Positions 5,498 to 6,772 of a stretch of DNA of 6,772 nt are shown here, in pieces. The stretch lies in the NCBI GenBank assembly GCA_959020865.1, contig CAUEUD010000190.1, positions 1 through 6,772 of the forward strand, read 5' to 3'. The stretch comes from Eubacterium limosum (GTDB lineage Bacteria > Bacillota > Clostridia > Eubacteriales > Eubacteriaceae). The position numbers and the translations under genes are program-made. The notes below the pieces were generated by a model, which was given only the letters and a program-made list of their open reading frames with translations, searched no databases and was not told where the DNA came from. The stretch's first letter is position 1; each line of letters opens with the position of its first letter.

Positions 5498-6352
5498 ATG
5501 GTAGAGATTACAGGAACAACACAATTGATCTGTCTGCTGGGGAGCCCTGTGACCCACAGTGTGTCGCCGGCAATGCACAACATGGCCTTTTCGCTATTGG
5601 GGCTGGATTATGCCTACCTTGCCTTCGAGGTTGGCGAGACGCAGCTGGCAGAAGCTGTAAAAGGGCTGAAGCTTCTGAATGCCCGGGGCTGGAACCTGAC
5701 CATGCCAAACAAGACAAAAATGTGTGAGCTGGTCGATGAGCTCTCACCAGCGTCGCAGCTCATGGAGGCTGTCAACACGGTCGTCAGCGAGGACGGCGTA
5801 CTAAAGGGCTACACGACCGATGGCAGCGGCTATATGCGGATGCTGCGCGAATATGGCGTGGATGTTATCCATAAAAAGATGGTGCTCGCCGGGGCCGGCG
5901 GCGCGGCCCGGGCCATTGCCATACAGGCGGCCCTGGATGGTGTGGCAGAAATTGTGATCTTTAACCGGAGCCTGGACAAAGCCGTTAAAATTGCCGATGA
6001 TATCAACAGGCACACCGGCTGCGCCGCCTCGGCCTACAGCATTGCGGACACCGCCCAGCTCAGCCGAGCACTTGAGGGCGCCGCGCTGTTCACCAATGCC
6101 ACCCAGATTGGCATGGCGCCAAGATGCGGGGAGTCGGTGATTGAGGACAAAAGCCTGCTCCATCCCGGGCTTGTGGTATCAGATATTGTATACAACCCCA
6201 GAGAAACCAAGCTTCTAAAAATGGCGGAGGAACAGGGCTGTAAGACCGTCGGCGGTCTGGGCATGCTGCTCTGGCAGGGGGCAGACGCTTTTAAACTGTG
6301 GACCGGACAGGAAATGCCGGTATATGATGTCCAAAATAAATATTTTAAATAA
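5498..6352 (+). CDS. aroE: Shikimate (or quinate/shikimate) dehydrogenase
   Basis: A 284-residue soluble enzyme reducing 3-dehydroshikimate to shikimate in the chorismate pathway. Substrate-domain marks are HSVSP (20-24, the two Ser of the shikimate site), LTMPNK (67-72, catalytic Lys72), AVNTVV (91-96) and TTDGSGY (106-112, catalytic Asp108). The cofactor domain has the glycine loop GAGGAARA (132-139) and NRSLDK (156-161), resembling the NADP-type NR(T/S)xxR/K motif. GLGMLLWQGADAF (253-265) is the conserved C-terminal helix. MPNK in place of the usual TxPxK block, plus the long match around GCKTVGGLGMLLWQGA and LWTG, make it closer to YdiB than to classical AroE, so use of quinate or NAD is possible. 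The start is ambiguous: GTG at 5495 directly precedes ATG at 5498. GAGGA (5484-5488) suits either; ATG is preferred. It is probably co-transcribed with the HD gene. Confidence 0.9.
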   Translation: MVEITGTTQLICLLGSPVTHSVSPAMHNMAFSLLGLDYAYLAFEVGETQLAEAVKGLKLLNARGWNLTMPNKTKMCELVDELSPASQLMEAVNTVVSEDGVLKGYTTDGSGYMRMLREYGVDVIHKKMVLAGAGGAARAIAIQAALDGVAEIVIFNRSLDKAVKIADDINRHTGCAASAYSIADTAQLSRALEGAALFTNATQIGMAPRCGESVIEDKSLLHPGLVVSDIVYNPRETKLLKMAEEQGCKTVGGLGMLLWQGADAFKLWTGQEMPVYDVQNKYFK

Positions 6353-6365
6353 CAGGAGGCAGAAT

Positions 6366-6772
6366 ATGTCAAAAACGTTAACACGAGATGAAGCCCTGGC
6401 GCTTCTGAAGGAATACAATGAGAGCGACGCGCTGGTAAAGCACGGTCTGGCGGTGGAAGGTGTTATGCGCCATTTTGCGCGGAAATACGGCGAGGATGAG
6501 GAAAAATGGGGAATCGTCGGACTCCTCCATGACCTGGATTATGAAAAGTATCCGGATCAGCACTGTGTAAAGGTTCAGGAAATTATGCAGGAGCGTGACA
6601 TCGACCCCGAAATCATCCGGGCAGTGGCCAGCCATGGCTATGGAATCTGCGTGGATATCGAGCCACAGTCGCAGATGGAAAAGGTCCTTTACACCATTGA
6701 CGAGCTGACGGGCCTGGTCAACGCCACGGCCATTATGCGCCCGTCTAAAAGCGTGCTGGATCTGGAGACCAA
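6366..6772 (+). CDS. HD-domain phosphohydrolase-like protein (3' end beyond the window)
   Basis: The frame is open from ATG 6366 to the right edge, giving 135 visible residues; the C-terminus is missing. It begins 13 bases after the aroE stop with AGGAGG (6354-6359) at ideal spacing, so it is very likely in the aroE transcript. The HD metal-binding signature is visible: His26 (VKHGLAVEGVM), the HD pair in GLLHDLDYEKYPDQH (His55-Asp56), a third His in AVASHGYG (His90) and Asp112 in YTIDELTGLV. This layout fits the HD superfamily of metal-dependent phosphohydrolases, in particular the small HDIG-type proteins common in Clostridia. The substrate (nucleotide, cyclic nucleotide or other phosphoester) cannot be told from sequence. 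The sequence is soluble, without a signal peptide or membrane segment in the visible part. A link to shikimate metabolism is suggested only by gene order. Confidence 0.85.
   Translation, partial: MSKTLTRDEALALLKEYNESDALVKHGLAVEGVMRHFARKYGEDEEKWGIVGLLHDLDYEKYPDQHCVKVQEIMQERDIDPEIIRAVASHGYGICVDIEPQSQMEKVLYTIDELTGLVNATAIMRPSKSVLDLET

Overview
The window looks like chromosomal DNA from an anaerobic low-to-mid-GC Firmicute of the class Clostridia. Coding DNA is moderately GC-rich, intergenic DNA is AT-rich, promoters are strict sigma-A type (TTGACA/TATAAT), and AGGAGG ribosome binding sites precede nearly every gene. From remembered protein similarity a Eubacteriaceae member (Eubacterium limosum/callanderi-like) is a reasonable guess, but this was not tested. 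All genes appear intact apart from the two cut by the window edges. There is no rRNA, tRNA, CRISPR array or mobile element.

Left part (1-2460), all on the minus strand: an uncharacterised multi-pass membrane protein running off the left edge (467 to 1), pyrE for orotate phosphoribosyltransferase (1299-634), and a protein of the LOR/SDH (TIGR00300) family (2460-1366). That family contains the deoxyhypusine-synthase-fold ornithine cyclodeaminases of methanogens and the C-terminal half of cyanobacterial ArgZ/AgrE. Each of the three has a recognisable promoter just upstream, and pyrE ends in a strong hairpin.

Centre (2461-5379): a 331-bp divergent regulatory region separates the LOR/SDH gene from a plus-strand metN-metI-metQ operon, a complete methionine ABC importer (ATPase with NIL domain, permease, lipoprotein receptor). 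The region holds one minus-strand promoter, whose -10 box lies between the arms of a perfect 8-bp inverted repeat, and two near-perfect plus-strand promoters about 100 bp apart with short AT-rich repeats between them. I see no SAM riboswitch or T-box. The operon ends in a classic intrinsic terminator.

Right part (5380-6772): a 33-bp imperfect palindrome, an extended -10 promoter, a shikimate/quinate dehydrogenase gene (aroE, YdiB-like), and 13 bp downstream an HD-domain phosphohydrolase cut by the right edge.

Functionally this is amino-acid and nucleotide housekeeping: methionine uptake, putative ornithine-to-proline conversion, pyrimidine synthesis and the shikimate pathway. I did not find a clearly new multi-gene system. 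The best leads are the stand-alone LOR/SDH protein, the architecture of the divergent regulatory region, and two unassigned genes (membrane protein and HD protein).
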